A DNA stretch of 64,000 bases, from positions 91,663 to 155,662 of the forward strand of contig JAMKCH010002871.1 in NCBI GenBank assembly GCA_023653785.1. The letters run 5' to 3'. A program made the position numbers and the translations under genes. Of this stretch, positions 1 to 11,722 are shown in pieces. Under the pieces are notes generated by a model. It was given only the letters and a program-made list of their open reading frames with translations. It was not told the origin of the DNA and ran no database searches. This stretch comes from Ophioderma brevispina (Eukaryota > Echinodermata > Ophiuroidea > Amphilepidida > Ophiodermatidae). The stretch's first letter is position 1; each line of letters starts with the position of its first letter.

Positions 1-198
1 GATTGTTATTTGTGCTTCTATATAACTGCTGCCATCTAAAAAATCTAAACAGAAACACCAAGTTACAAATTAAAATTATGCAGCAGCAACACCGAGTGGT
101 GTTAGTAATCCTAATTTTCAACACCAGAAACTAACCACACATGCTTGACACGGACTTGGTGTTAAATGTAAAACACCCCATTTTTTGTGAATTTAGCA
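1..198. repeat. Truncated copy of a GTGTTAA-rich MITE
   Basis: This stretch matches about 180 bases near 3070-3268 in the same orientation, including the shared block around 'acaccgagtggtgtta' and the block 'cttgacacggacttggtgtt'. It is cut off by the window edge, so only the right part of the element is present. The motif GGTGTTAA and its complement recur as short palindromes. It looks like the end of the same non-autonomous family as the fuller copy at 2725-3270. No coding content is seen. Confidence 0.7.
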
Positions 199-1479
199 TT
201 TAAGTTGACTAACGGTGACTGACGAAATGTGTAAATCGGAGCGTTGCGACTGGTTACAGGCCTTCAGAGTGTGAGTTTTTGGAAAGTTCTGATGACAAGC
301 TACAGCTGGGTGTTTGTTGATTGTGAATCAGATGTGTGGTTGCTGAGATATGGATTTTTGAAAAATTCGCGATTTTTTTTCTCCACAACGAAAATATTTC
401 CAGAAAATCAACAAGATATGCTAGATTACATATTGATCAAAGAATTTATGTATTTTTTTACAAAGCAATTTGATCACTAACAGCGCTCCAAAAAGAAGAC
501 TAATATGAGTAATGCGTAAAGTGCCACCAAGAAACCAGCTTGCATGCCAAACTTGATGCTTGAAATGGCAACCCTATTGCGGCATGTGGCGCTCACGTGG
601 CGGCGCTGTTGTGATGTAAAGATCGCAAAATATATAGTTTGTATCTCAGTGAAATATGAAGTATGTAATACATGCCTATATGACATTAAATCATCCGATT
701 GTGCCGTTATTGTGGGGAGGAAAGGCCGCTTTCGTAGCGAGGTATAGGCTTCGATGTAGGATGAAGCATTTGTAAAACCAAATGCATTTCCATTATAAAT
801 CTGCTGAAATTTTACACTTGTTTGATTAGACCTTCTGTTCTGCCCTTATAGCAGGTCCCTCAATTGCTTCTTGAAGGATATGCTTATTAATTACATTAGG
901 GGACGGGGCATGCATTATTTACACCAGGAGAAATGGAGGATTTCAACTTTTTTCGGCGAGAAAGGTCGCATTCCCTCCTCGCTTCCGTTAAAAAAATTAA
1001 ACGTTTAAAGCTCATTGTTCCTCCTCGCTTCTTGATGAAAAATTTCATGTTGCACTCTCTCGCTTACAAATTTCTTCGCATTCCCCTATATTCCTCCATT
1101 CCCCCTGGCGCAAATAATGACCCTGCCCTTAGTTAATTTTCACGGGGGGGGGGGCACTCCAACATGAAATTCATAGGGGTGTAAGGCTAGCGATTTCAAA
1201 CCCAGAGGCATTCGGTAACATGGAAAAATAGAGGTCATTGGGTGAGAGACAGCCAAATTGCCCATAAATAGGTGTTATTTGGACAAAAAATATGCTAAAT
1301 TATCAAAAAAAGTCGAAATTTTCAAAAAGTAGGGTTATTTTGGTGTCAATTTTCAAAATTCTCCAAAAAATAGGGGCCTTTGGGTGAGAGTGGCAAACCT
1401 TTAAAAATATGGCATCTTTGGGGGACAATGATGCTGAAAATGGGGGTCTAAACAGCCTTATATACATTTTGCACATTTT

Positions 1480-2120
1480 GATAAAAATATGTAAATTAGG
1501 TCATGAAATAAATTTTCAACTCATTATGTACAAAGTTGTGTTTGTACAGGTTGGAAGAAGAACGCATGAAAATTACAGATTGATAGCTTGTAAACTTCCT
1601 ACAAAATGCAAAATTTAATAAAAAATCTCAAATATGCTCATTTTTTGCAACAATATGCAAATTAGGCCTTGTAACATTTCATACAACTCACTCTCTTCAC
1701 AGTTGTGTTGGTAAAGGTTTGAAGGGGAAACCATAAAAATTTCAATCTGATAGCTTGTAAACTTCTCACAAAATGCAAGAAAATAACAAAACTCTTAAAT
1801 TTTGCCCATTTTTGGTTAAAATAATTATGTTTATTAGGCCAATTTAACAGCATTAATTAGGCTCATTTGGTTCATAATTATGTTTGTTTATGCTCATAGA
1901 AAAATTCCTGAAATTTTCAGATTGTTTGCATTGTGATTTTAAAAATATGCAAATTTTGCTCATTGTTGGTCAAAATATGCTAATTAGGATAAAGTAAGGC
2001 TATCGAATAGACTCTGTTGCTGCAAAATTCTGTATATGAGTGTATTAAGAGAAAATCCAGCAAGTTGCAGAATGATAGTGTGTAAGTTTTTCTTAAAGTA
2101 CATCTATATATTTTCCTTTT
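1480..2120. repeat. Degenerate tandem repeat, about 165-bp unit
   Basis: A phrase of the type 'aatatgcaaattaggcc' returns near 1480, 1650, 1815 and 1975, a spacing of roughly 160-170 bases. Between these, shared phrases include 'gatagcttgtaaacttc' and 'gttgtgtt(t/g)gtacaggtt'. At least three diverged units can be followed. The unit is AT-rich and contains no open frame worth calling. Confidence 0.6.
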
Positions 2121-2724
2121 CATTGAAAAACACAAAATTTAAACATTTTTCCTCAAAAATTATTCAAATTAGTTGGTAAATGGAGAGATAAATACTTGTA
2201 ATGTTATGTAATCTGTAGGTACATATATCATAAACATATCCTAAAAAATCAAGTGTATCCCTTTTATCGTTTAGATTCTGTACATATTTTTGTGTTGAAA
2301 GAGGACACTACCATGGTGCCATGGCAAAATAAAGAAAATAAAAGACTTGACCTTTGACACTTGTTCTCCAAATGACTGTTATGTACGAGTACAAAAATTT
2401 GAATAAGTTTGCAACGGAATGTCCGAGTTCAAAAATTCGAAGTGTTCTGAGTTGCTGAGAGTCTCTCTTTCACATACAATACATTTTAAACCCAAGGATG
2501 CAGACACTTATTTTCACCTGAACTGCCTACTCCTACTTTTGACATGAATTGTAAATTTGAAGACTTGATTCATGCTGTTCTAAAAAGGGGGTTATGCTCC
2601 TGTCAATCAGGTACTTTGCTCACTGTGGCCATTGTCATGTGCAGTTATTATTCAGGGAAATCATGGTGTTTGTGCATCAGTGGTGTGAGATGGTTACAAA
2701 CACAAACTTCCCTATTGGTACCTG

Positions 2725-3270
2725 CACTGCAAAAACTGGTGTGTTAACTTTAACACCCTGGGTGTTAATTTTTAACACCATCCTGGAGTCAATACGGGAC
2801 CACACCCACTGGTGTCAGATTACACCATGTTAGTGTTATATTAACACCAATTGTGGTGTTACAATGTATGCTATGACACTGCTTGGTGTTAATTTTACAC
2901 CACATATGGTGTTAATCATTTTTTTTAACACTGCCAGGTGTCAAATTGACACTACTGGTGTAATTTAACACTCTCCTAGAGTCAATACGGGACCACTCCC
3001 TCTAGTGTTAATTAACACCAAACTTTTGTGTTAACATTTATATTTGTAAGGTGTGATATTTTAGTAGAAAATGCTTGATTTTGTTATTTTGTGCTTCTAT
3101 TATAACTGCTTGCCTCTAACAAATCATAAACAGAACACCAACATACATAATTAAAATTATGCAGCAACACCGAGTGGTGTTAAATCCTAATTTTCAACAC
3201 CAGAAACTAACACCAACATGCTTGACACGGACTTGGTGTTAAAATTTTAACACCCCAGTTTTTTTGGAAT
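2725..3270. mobile_element. MITE with GTGTTAA/TTAACACC palindromes
   Basis: The left end reads CACTGCAAAAACTGGTGTG and the right end is an imperfect inverted copy (CACCCCAGTTTTTTTGG). The interior is packed with GTGTTAA and TTAACAC motifs in both orientations. It has no coding capacity and would need a transposase supplied from elsewhere. A second, truncated copy lies at 1-198. The exact ends and the target duplication are not clear, and the superfamily is unassigned. Confidence 0.65.
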
Positions 3271-3284
3271 TTAAATTATTTTAA

Positions 3285-3634
3285 AGGTGCAACGAGAGAT
3301 TTTGAGACACCCAAAATATTATTGCACAATAGTAATTTCATCTATATAAGACACTCAATAGATTTCTTGCCTTGTATTTGTCTACGGAAATGTTTTAAAA
3401 GAGAGAGAAAAAAATGACTATGATTTGCTCATATTGCAATATAAAACATAGGCTGAATTTCGTATTTGCTCCTATACAAAATTAGAAATTTCACAATTTT
3501 TATACCAAAGAAACATTTCTCAGCTTAATACTTTCAGATGGGGATATTTTTGATTGGAAGCTTTACATCAGGGCAAAACTCAGTACTTTCAATTTTTTAG
3601 GGACACTTAATATGTGAAATCTCTCGTTGCACCT
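3285..3634. mobile_element. 350-bp MITE flanked by TTAA, copy 1
   Basis: The element starts AGGTGCAACGAGAGATTT and ends AAATCTCTCGTTGCACCT, a perfect 18-bp inverted terminal repeat. TTAA lies immediately outside each end (3281-3284 and 3635-3638), the duplication produced by piggyBac-like and some Kolobok-type transposases. A second copy of exactly the same length (350 bp), also bordered by TTAA, is at 49587-49936. The interior is AT-rich and non-coding. Confidence 0.9.
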
Positions 3635-4259
3635 TTAAGGTTAAGTACGCATATATATTGCATGCAAGGAGTTCTTAAAATCACAAATGCATTATGAATC
3701 CTATCACGACCAAAACAACTAAAACTCACTGAGCTGAGGCTAGAAAATGCAAAATCCAAAAAGATGCGATGACGCCATTGTACGAACACACACATATGGC
3801 CACAAAATCACTGGCTAGGCCAGCGACACCCTCATGGCTTGCCATCCCTGCAATGATTTAGCTGCATAGCGGTACTGTGAATGCTTCAAGTTTCCTATAT
3901 ATGGGTTCACAACCAATCATACCTCTGAAGTACCTGTCAAGTAGCTATACATAGTACCCATATGTTTCATGATATGATTTCACATGAATTGAAGTTCCCC
4001 AAAACCCCTAAAAATGGCTCAAAAAGGCAAAAAAATGATTTTGCAAGTAGAGCGAGCCAAAAATTAGGGGGGGTTATACTATTTTGTTGAAAAAAAGGTT
4101 AACATTTCAGTACAAAATTGCCAGATTCGCCCCCTGCCTTTTGGGGAAGGGTGAATTTGGGAAAAGGTCCCATTTTGAAAAAAATTCACCCCTCCCCTAA
4201 AAAATCCTGGTTATGGCCTGGGCCTGTTTTCCACATATGTGATTTTACTTGACAAACCC

Positions 4260-4480
4260 AAGAGAAGATTTCAGTAGCTTCCCACAATGCATTGCTTCCA
4301 ATGGAGGTTTTTGTACAGGTACTGATGTGAATCGTTAGTGATGAAACATGGCTAAATTGACAGTACTGATCACAAACTTTCATTTTAAGAATGTTTCATC
4401 TCTAACGATTCACATGACAACCTGTACAAAAACTTCCAATGGAAGCAATGCATTGTGGGAAGCTACTGATATCTTCTCTT
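4260..4480. mobile_element. Foldback element with 9-bp target duplication
   Basis: Two arms of about 90 bp (4260-4349 and 4390-4480) are near-perfect inverted copies, starting AAGAGAAGATTTCAGTAGC and ending with its imperfect complement. The 9-bp sequence GACAAACCC sits directly outside both ends (4251-4259 and 4481-4489). Long inverted arms with a 9-bp duplication are typical of Mutator-like elements. There is no coding sequence. The Mutator assignment is inference from size alone. Confidence 0.8.
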
Positions 4481-5282
4481 GACAAACCCTGTCCCTCACA
4501 AATGCATGTATTCATATCAGGATTTACCACCAAGATGAGCTACAATTGGATTATTCTAGACAATTCATACACAGAATACATCCACTGCCTGGCTCTTGTC
4601 ACTGCCACTCCAAATATAAAAAAAATCCATCCTACAAGGGTTCATTTGCAGCTGAGGCAAGTATAGATCTATTTGTCTCCGTTTGCAGTGTCTACATGTG
4701 TTTTCTGGTCCATCTGATAGTAGTGGCTGAACAGACATGCCTGAACCTATATATCAGGAGGGAAGCCAGTTGCATACACAATGGCATTTTAATACACTAC
4801 AAAGTAGGCCATAGAATAAAAGGTCACAGCCAACTAGCTCCAACTGCAGGATACAATGGTTATACTCGATTCGCGTTGATACGTTCGTCCCCCTGGAGTT
4901 TTGGACCTATTCAATTAAGTCGGAGAGGGAAAATGAGAATTCAAATGCACGTGCCACACAGGATTATCTTGGAGGACACCCTGGTCATTTAACTCACTCA
5001 CCTGCCACTAAATACAATTTCATTCATGTATATGGAAACGCACTTTAGTGTATTTCAGGTTTTAACATTGCTCACAATAACATGATTAACACCTCTTATG
5101 TACACAAAGGCAGCATTTTATAATACCTGCCACATGTTTTGATCGAGATCTCGATCACTTGAGCACAGTAAGTGTTAACAGAAGTCCCTGCTCCTCATTG
5201 AATTTTTCACCTCCGCAAGAATGGTACAGGGTCACATATCAGATGAATCAAGTATTGCTTAGCTCTACTTACACATTTTCTT

Positions 5283-5425
5283 GCTTAAGCCTCAGTCACA
5301 TAGGCAATAATTTGCTAGAAAACCACTTCCAGACTGCTCAAGACTGGTGGAAATTGGCCATTTTTTAAAATCATGAGCAGTTTTTTCGTGTAGTTTTGGC
5401 AAGGTCTGGGACTGTCCTGTTCAAT
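5283..5425. repeat. Dispersed repeat, single copy of the 20.45-kb repeat
   Basis: Phrases such as 'atttgctagaaa(a)ccacttc', 'ctgctcaagactggtg' and 'agttttggcaaggtctggg' here recur twice at 20450-20705 in the same orientation. The repeat is about 130 bases long. No terminal structure is visible, so its class is unknown. Confidence 0.7.
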
Positions 5426-6081
5426 CTTCTGCAGTCATGTGTGGTCAGGAGCACATGGCAAATTTTAAAAACTTGACACGATCGGACACTAAACAAGTGG
5501 CATTGCTGATTAAACATGCTTGATCTTGTTGAATTAATGATGCGATTCAGCATCTCTTCTTGCTGAAAGCGGGAAAATCACAGACTAATCATCCTTGGTC
5601 GGGATAAAAATTATGAATTTGCAAGTTTGTATTATTATTTTTTGCCAGTCTTGTTCATACTTTTAAAGGCTGTATTGTATATGTGGCGCTGCATTAGCCC
5701 AGCACTTTCCTTTCGCCTTTCAAACAGCATTTCTGATTGGCTAATTACATATATATCCATTTATGACAACCAGTTGAAATGCAGCTTCCAAATATTTCAT
5801 CTCTAGCCCTCTTCCACCCTACCACTAATCTTACCATGTTGCTCATTGGCTAAAAAATCACTTTAAGTTTCACCGTGACTAATCAGCAGGAAGTATTCAT
5901 AAGCTTAGTTAAGCCAAGTATTATTATTATTTAGAGAACCCAAGCATTCTTGCAACCCAACCATTGCCTGGGGGTTCAGCAAGCCATTAGAATAACTAGT
6001 TGCAATAAGCATCCCTCATGGGAAGCATCTTGCAACCCTAACTTCCCTGGCTCTCCATAAACATCACAGGTTTCTACTCAC

Positions 6082-6198
6082 TTCTTTCCATGAAATCTTG
6101 GCAAATCTCCCCGGAGTAGTTATCAGGACATTTGCAGATGTACGTAGTCCCCAGGAGTTGGCACGTAGCTCCGTTTCTGCAGGCACACCCAGCTAGAA
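6082..6198 (-). CDS. Internal exon encoding one EGF-like domain
   Basis: On the minus strand, a pyrimidine-rich acceptor (ttctcttcaacag) ends at 6199 and a good donor (GTGAGT) begins at 6081. They bracket 117 bases that read as 38 complete codons plus split codons at both ends, so the exon is phase 1-1. The peptide runs from LAGCACRNGATC through TTYICKCPDNYSGEIC to QDFMER. It has the six cysteines of an EGF-like domain in order: C-x-C, then CRNGATC, then YxCxC, then a final GxxC, with the usual aromatic residue and glycine before the last cysteine. The first two cysteines are unusually close (CAC). There is no calcium-binding D-x-D/N-E start. EGF domains act outside the cell as binding or spacer modules. 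This is one exon of a larger secreted or membrane protein. The LDLa exon at 63288-63422 lies upstream on the same strand in the same phase, but that both belong to one gene is inference. Confidence 0.87.
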
Positions 6199-7429
6199 CT
6201 GTTGAAGAGAAACAAAAACAACAGGTCTCGATTTAATGTAATCAATGTAATGTTAGCAGGTCTGTCCTCTACAATATAATTTTACATTAACACGATACGT
6301 ATATTTTGCCAGCTGTCAGCCTGCACTGGGGGCTAAACCTCTGCATTGTCATTCAGCAAGGCAACAAATCGATATATTTCTATGAATTTTTTTTAACGCT
6401 GTATGCAACATTAATGTAACACAAACAGTCTCATTGAAATCCATTACAGGAGTAAGGCTACCCCCGGGCTCAGTAATATCCTCAAGTCTACAAGGAGAAA
6501 TAAGGCTAAACAGCTCCTGGTGCATAAATATTGCATTTTCACATCAAACCGCATTGCAATCGTGTCCGCTTTATAGTGTAACTTTGCATGTGATAAACAA
6601 AATATTACGTTTTCGTTGGATGTTATCGGCTTGCTTTTACGATTTCAAAAATGCGTCCTGCTGATTGAAATCCACTGGTGCTTTCTACAGATGCTAAATG
6701 GGCTAATGATGCATACAGTCAGATTTGTTCTTTTAAGTCTTGCATTGTTTCCGGTAATCTAGATATTCTGAATACATCCGCTAAAGGAATTAATTTTTCT
6801 AAGCATGTCAATGGCAACTTGATAGTCAATGATATTCCAGTATGCAGTGGATGTCATCACAAGGAAAGGAAGCGGAAAAATCCATTGAACATGTCGGCCT
6901 TAATATGCAATAGATCAAGAAAGGAACAAAAAATCAATTGGCCACCGTTCAATAAATGTTAGATAGAGTTGGGAAACTGGGCCAAGAAAGGAAATATATA
7001 GGGTTGATTAAAAATAAAAATGGACATATTCCAAATAATGTTTAGTGCCTCGGAGTAAAACCTTTGCTTGTAACATTCTCATGACACTCTTTAATAAAAC
7101 AAGCATAGAAGCTGCAAGGATTTCTGTAAAGTAAAATATTAAGTGCATTTTATGAACGTCAAGTTCAAATTTGTAATTACAAATATGCATGACTGGTGGG
7201 GGTGATTGCTTTGAGGTATCCCAAAATAGGCTAGTTAGTAATGCATGTTTGGTGCTAAACTTGAGGGATGCAAGCCCTAATGTCACCCTTAGGCCTATAG
7301 CATTGTTTGAAGTGACATTATCAGGAGAAGACCAAAGAAGACACAAAAAAAGAGGCATATCACTCCTTATTCATGTTATTCATGTCTAATTAATTAACTT
7401 TATATCGAAACCTTAAAGACTCACTATCA

Positions 7430-7530
7430 GGGATTTGTAAATCAGCAATCGAAAAAAATCATCAAAAAATCTGATTTTGGCTTGTACGTAACAAGTACAG
7501 GTATCCTAACATACCTGCAAACGTGATTAT
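7430..7530 (+). repeat. Dispersed repeat end, inverted partner at 25.6 kb
   Basis: The phrase 'gtaacaagtacaggtatcc', followed by 'taacata', and the preceding AAAATCTGATTTT block are found in reverse orientation around 25570-25680 with small changes. This indicates two copies of one dispersed repeat of at least 90 bases. No termini could be defined. Confidence 0.5.
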
Positions 7531-7865
7531 ATAAGACCAGAAGCAACTTAATAAGGACAGAAATCGGAGATTTTAGTCATACTGTCCGAACGGACATTAC
7601 TACAACACGTAAGTGAATGGAGGATCGTTATCTTGGAACACTGCCGTTTTCTTCCTTTTCTTTCAATCTACAGCTGAAAAGGTAAACTTATGAGAATTCT
7701 ACAGAACTATAATTAGTTTGTCTTTAGTTACAAATCCAAAATCAAGTGCATGCAAGTGACGATACACACGTACGAAGGCAGTGGGGGTAATTTCCCCATG
7801 TAGTTGACCTCTTCCTACTCATATTTAAATTATTTACACAAATATCCAGTGTGGCTCAAAGATGG

Positions 7866-8120
7866 CACGTGGTGGTCTGGTAGATTGAGCGCTCGTCCTG
7901 CACTCTAAAGGTCCTGGGTTCGAGGTCCCACTGAGGCCAAGTTGTTGTGCACTTGAGGAAGGCCGCTTTACTCAATTACTCCACTCCACCAGGTGTATCA
8001 AATGCGGAACCAGTTTTATTCCAATCTGGGAAAGTAACACTCGCTGTGCGGGAGGAAAGTGGCGAACCCCCCACAGCCAAAATAATATGGAGGAGTATGG
8101 CCTAAACGCTAAGGAAAAGG
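7866..8120 (+). mobile_element. tRNA-derived SINE
   Basis: The head resembles a tRNA gene with an internal RNA polymerase III promoter. There is an A-box-like GGTAGATTGAGCGC around 7880, and 7917-7928 is a B box (GGTTCGAGGTCC). The tRNA-related part ends near 7945 and is followed by an unrelated body with 'actcaattactccactccac' and 'ggaggaaagtggcgaa'. That layout is typical of SINEs, which rely on LINE proteins to move. The 3' end is not sharp and no target duplication was found. A tRNA gene is less likely because the acceptor stem does not pair well. Confidence 0.68.
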
Positions 8121-8245
8121 AGATGGGCACTGACGGCGACAATTCCTTTTGTTACATTCATGGCCCGTAGTGTTTCTATCTCCAAACATTAAAGGGACAT
8201 CAGAGATCAAGTGGGAATCAGAATTTCTTCTGTTTTGCTTCCACC

Positions 8246-8283
8246 GGGGGGGGGGGGGGGGGGGGGTGGGGGGGGGGGGGGGG
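8246..8283. repeat. Poly-G tract
   Basis: An almost unbroken run of G, interrupted by a single T, directly follows 'ttgcttccacc'. It could fold into stacked G-quadruplexes and is a likely site of length error in sequencing and assembly. Confidence 0.9.
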
Positions 8284-8299
8284 ACGGGCACTGGTATTC

Positions 8300-10790
8300 A
8301 AAGGTGGATAGATGCATGAACATGGACAGGACTTCCAAAATGCACCAAACAAAGTCTTTCCAACGACTAAAACTCTAAAAAACATACCCTAAACAGGATT
8401 TTGACTGTTTTTGCTTTACAATAAAGTATTTTGTCAGTTTCTGCTACCTTAAACAGGTAATCAATGCATTGTGTCGGTTTAAATATCTTGCTTTGCTTAC
8501 AATATTTTGACTCTTTGATCTCTGCTTAATTGTGTATTAAATTCCCAAACAAAGGACATCACTTCAGGGTTTTAGAAAAACATTACCCTTTTTTCCACAT
8601 TTTGGTTTTGACCACGTAATCAATGTACGCGGCGTACATCGATTGTTGGAAAAAAAGAGAACCATTTTTACATGTTTTCTTGTTCACGCATCTATCACGA
8701 CTTTGAATCATGTGGGCCCCCACCATCCGGGCTCCTACGTCGCAGTGGATCGTGGCCAGACAATAGATAATGCCGCGGTATTTAGAATTCAGTGTAAGAC
8801 ACCGCCGTATGTGCTTGTATCTCATTAAAGCAGCGTACGCAATTATGCCCCATACATTACCGCACTGCTATGTGCATACAAGGTGTTCCACGTGGTTCAC
8901 GATTTACTTGTGGTAACGGTTAGTTCTACAGAGGACCATCAAATTAAACCCATGCTGAAAATCAAATTGACTCTAAACACGTCTAACCACTCTGTTTTAA
9001 TTTTATGAGTATTTTTGAATTGCAGTTCCCCATTTACATAGACCAGGTGTTTATCTAATGTCTGAATCCAGACATTGATACCAAAAATCATATTAGTCTC
9101 ATTAACAAATGGATCACTACAGTATTGGTTTGGGGGTATTTCTTATTTTTGAAATACACATCATGTACATTGGCTTTGTAAAAAAATGAGGCCATCCCAC
9201 AAATCTCTCAGGTCCCTCTTCACCCTAAAGGTACAAACACGAACAAACGCCAATGCCCTGAGTGAGAAAAATGCACTAAGTCCCAGATGTAGTGATTGCT
9301 CATAAACAAACACACATATGCACAAAAATTGCTTTCCAGGCAGCGACACTGGTGTGGCGTGACTATCCCTGGTAATGAGGAATGGGCCCTGCCCTGGTTC
9401 AAACCGACCCAGATTTCCAAGGCCCTTCTCTTTTCCCTTTTCAATTATTCTTAACAAACAGATGGGGTATTAGGGGTTAGGATCTACTTTGATTACCCAA
9501 CATACACAGACTTGGAAATTATAGTAAATATTCAGATTCCATCCTGCATACTTTTTCAGTTGACAGCTGTACAGTCAAACATAGTTTTTCCTACAAAACC
9601 CATCATGGACCTCAGTCTACCAGATGACCCACTTCTTAATGACTTCAAAGCCTCTTTTCTAAAAAGGTTGGAAGTGCATTTTCTAAGGATTAATTACTGA
9701 ACACAAGCAATTACCAGATTTGTGCGATGGGAAAGGGTTTTTTTTAAAAAAAGTAAAATTTTTTAAATTGTTCATTTTGTGAAATCAAGGTATGGGAAGG
9801 TTACTTTTCAAATTGAAAAGGTCTTGAAAACCTGGAAGAATAATAAACAAAAGCAGCTACTAACAACACTTTGCAGAGATCAACTTTAAGTGCTCTACAA
9901 GAAGTTTAATACAGGGAAAAATAACAAGAAGCAGAAAAGAACCAATCAATAATGGGTTCTTTTGAAGGAGGTGGGTTTTAAAGAAACATGTAAGAACTTA
10001 GCCCCAATTTGAACACTGATCCTGGGCCTTTGGCCGGTTTTTTAACAGTATGGAATGGTGAAGCAATATCAAACCAATGCTCCAATACTTGGAAGCAATG
10101 CAGTTATGGTAGGGGGGTCTGGTTAGAATAGTAATGTTTAAACATTAAATGACTCGTTGAGCATTATGACTGAGAACATCTCCTGCATGCTTTTCAGTAT
10201 TATGTCTAATTCAAACTGCAGTATTAGAATACAAAGATTGTCTCATGTTAATTTAGAGTAATATCTGCTACTTTTGACTCTAAAGTCTGCAAACTCAGAC
10301 AAGAAGAAAGTAACAGTAATGAAATAAGCTCAAACACTGACCGTCATTTATGTTGTGTGGTGTGGTTAGAATTAGAAGTCTAAAAAAATTAGTAATAATA
10401 AGACCTGAAAGAATTAGCTATTGTTTTAGCTCCTTATTAAGACCAAATAACCTGCACATCAAATCAACAGGGGTAAAACTTGTGTTTGGTAAATGTTTCA
10501 TACGGGTGAGAAGTAATAGACATGTCTAGTTCACTAAGGATTTAAAAAGTGTTAGTTTGTTCTATATAGGGATAAATCTCTTTTTGGGTGAGGGTTATAT
10601 AGCCTACAGGCTTATCCGCTCTATTCGCTTAGGTTTTGACCTACTTTGAAATAGCAGTGTTGCAGAGAAAATATTTGTGCCGTATATCCTCTAAAATATA
10701 CATGTGTGTGATAGTTTAGGAAATGTTGTGAAAAGTTACCATAGGGATATGTACTCAATAGATAGGCCAGTGTGAAACCTGAAAAAGATA
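8300..10790. other. Gene-free stretch
   Basis: I see no supported gene here. Short open frames on both strands at 8583-8828 and 9161-9457 overlap each other and have no recognisable protein. Around 9290-9395 a short block ('acacacatatg' followed by 'gcagcgacac') resembles one near 3785-3870, probably the remains of a dispersed repeat. The rest is AT-rich unique sequence. Confidence 0.5.
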
Positions 10791-10792
10791 TT

Positions 10793-11722
10793 ACCTCTCT
10801 TAACAATGAAAGAGTGAAACATCACTCTGAATCGAGTTATTTTTAAATTAACTCTAACGAGTGGCTTTTAGCTCTAAAGAGCGAGGAAATGCAACCCGAC
10901 CCTCAATCGCGGTAACAGAACTCACTCTCTTACCGAGTGGCTCAAAATGCCACTCTTATTCGGAGTGCAGTGAAGCCCACTCTGAACTCTTATCGACCGG
11001 GTTTTGGTGTGTTTTGTTTGAGCTCTAAAAGAGTTGAGAAAAATGCTCACTGTTTTTCGGAGTGAACTAATAGCCCATCAGAAACGCCGCAAATCGAGCT
11101 GATTTTTTCGAAAAAACAACATGGCGGAACGAGTTAGAGTTTAAGTGAGACCGGCAGCAAACGGTTGAACGAAGTTGTGAAATTAGTGAAGAATCATAAT
11201 ATACTTCACGGGTGAGGTATATTGTAGGGTCGGTCAAGTTCATAGATTTACAGACAAAGGTGGAGAAAGCCTTGACATGTTATTTACTATTAGCACTCGG
11301 ACATACGGTAGTCTGCGCAAGGCTCCCGGCCAGGCTAGGCTTACACATGTACGAAAGCACAATCATGCATGTCACGGGCATGCATACGTGATCTTACACG
11401 TCACGAATGCCACAATCTTGCATGTCTCACTGAATCTTGCCAATGATGCGCCACAAGATTCATTCATGTCACGATGGCATATGAATTAGGACCTACCACA
11501 TACACTATAATCACCAAAATATAAACAAAATCCTTAAGTCACAACTCTATAAGAGGACCGTTCACTCTAAGAAGGAGTTATCAGTTCACTCGTTCCTTAG
11601 AGTTATTTTTTCACTCTTTATTTTGAGTGGATCTCCTCTAAAAGATGCGTACTAGCTGGCTCCTTTTTTGAGTGAGATTCACTCTTTTAGAGCGGTTTTT
11701 TCACTCTTTCGTTAAGAGAGTA
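10793..11722. mobile_element. DNA element with GAGTG/CACTC subterminal repeats
   Basis: The ends are inverted copies of CTCTCTTAACnAAAGAGTG. About 180 bases at each end are filled with GAGTG and CACTC motifs in both directions, and a more GC-rich centre (11080-11500) lies between them. This is the layout of a non-autonomous cut-and-paste transposon. It has no transposase frame; the short frame at 11277-11489 has no recognisable domain. It is separate from the 326-bp element at 40350-40675, which uses a similar motif. Confidence 0.62.

Noticed and set aside
1..3270. LTR retrotransposon bounded by direct repeats at 1-198 and 3070-3270
   Set aside because: The repeats are parts of MITEs with inverted ends; there is no coding sequence between them and no primer-binding site.
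4546..4992. 148-codon plus-strand frame
   Set aside because: No recognisable domain, no codon bias, no splice or start context. It begins in unique AT-rich DNA after a foldback element.
7866..7945. Functional tRNA gene
   Set aside because: A and B boxes are present, but the stems do not pair and a SINE body follows.
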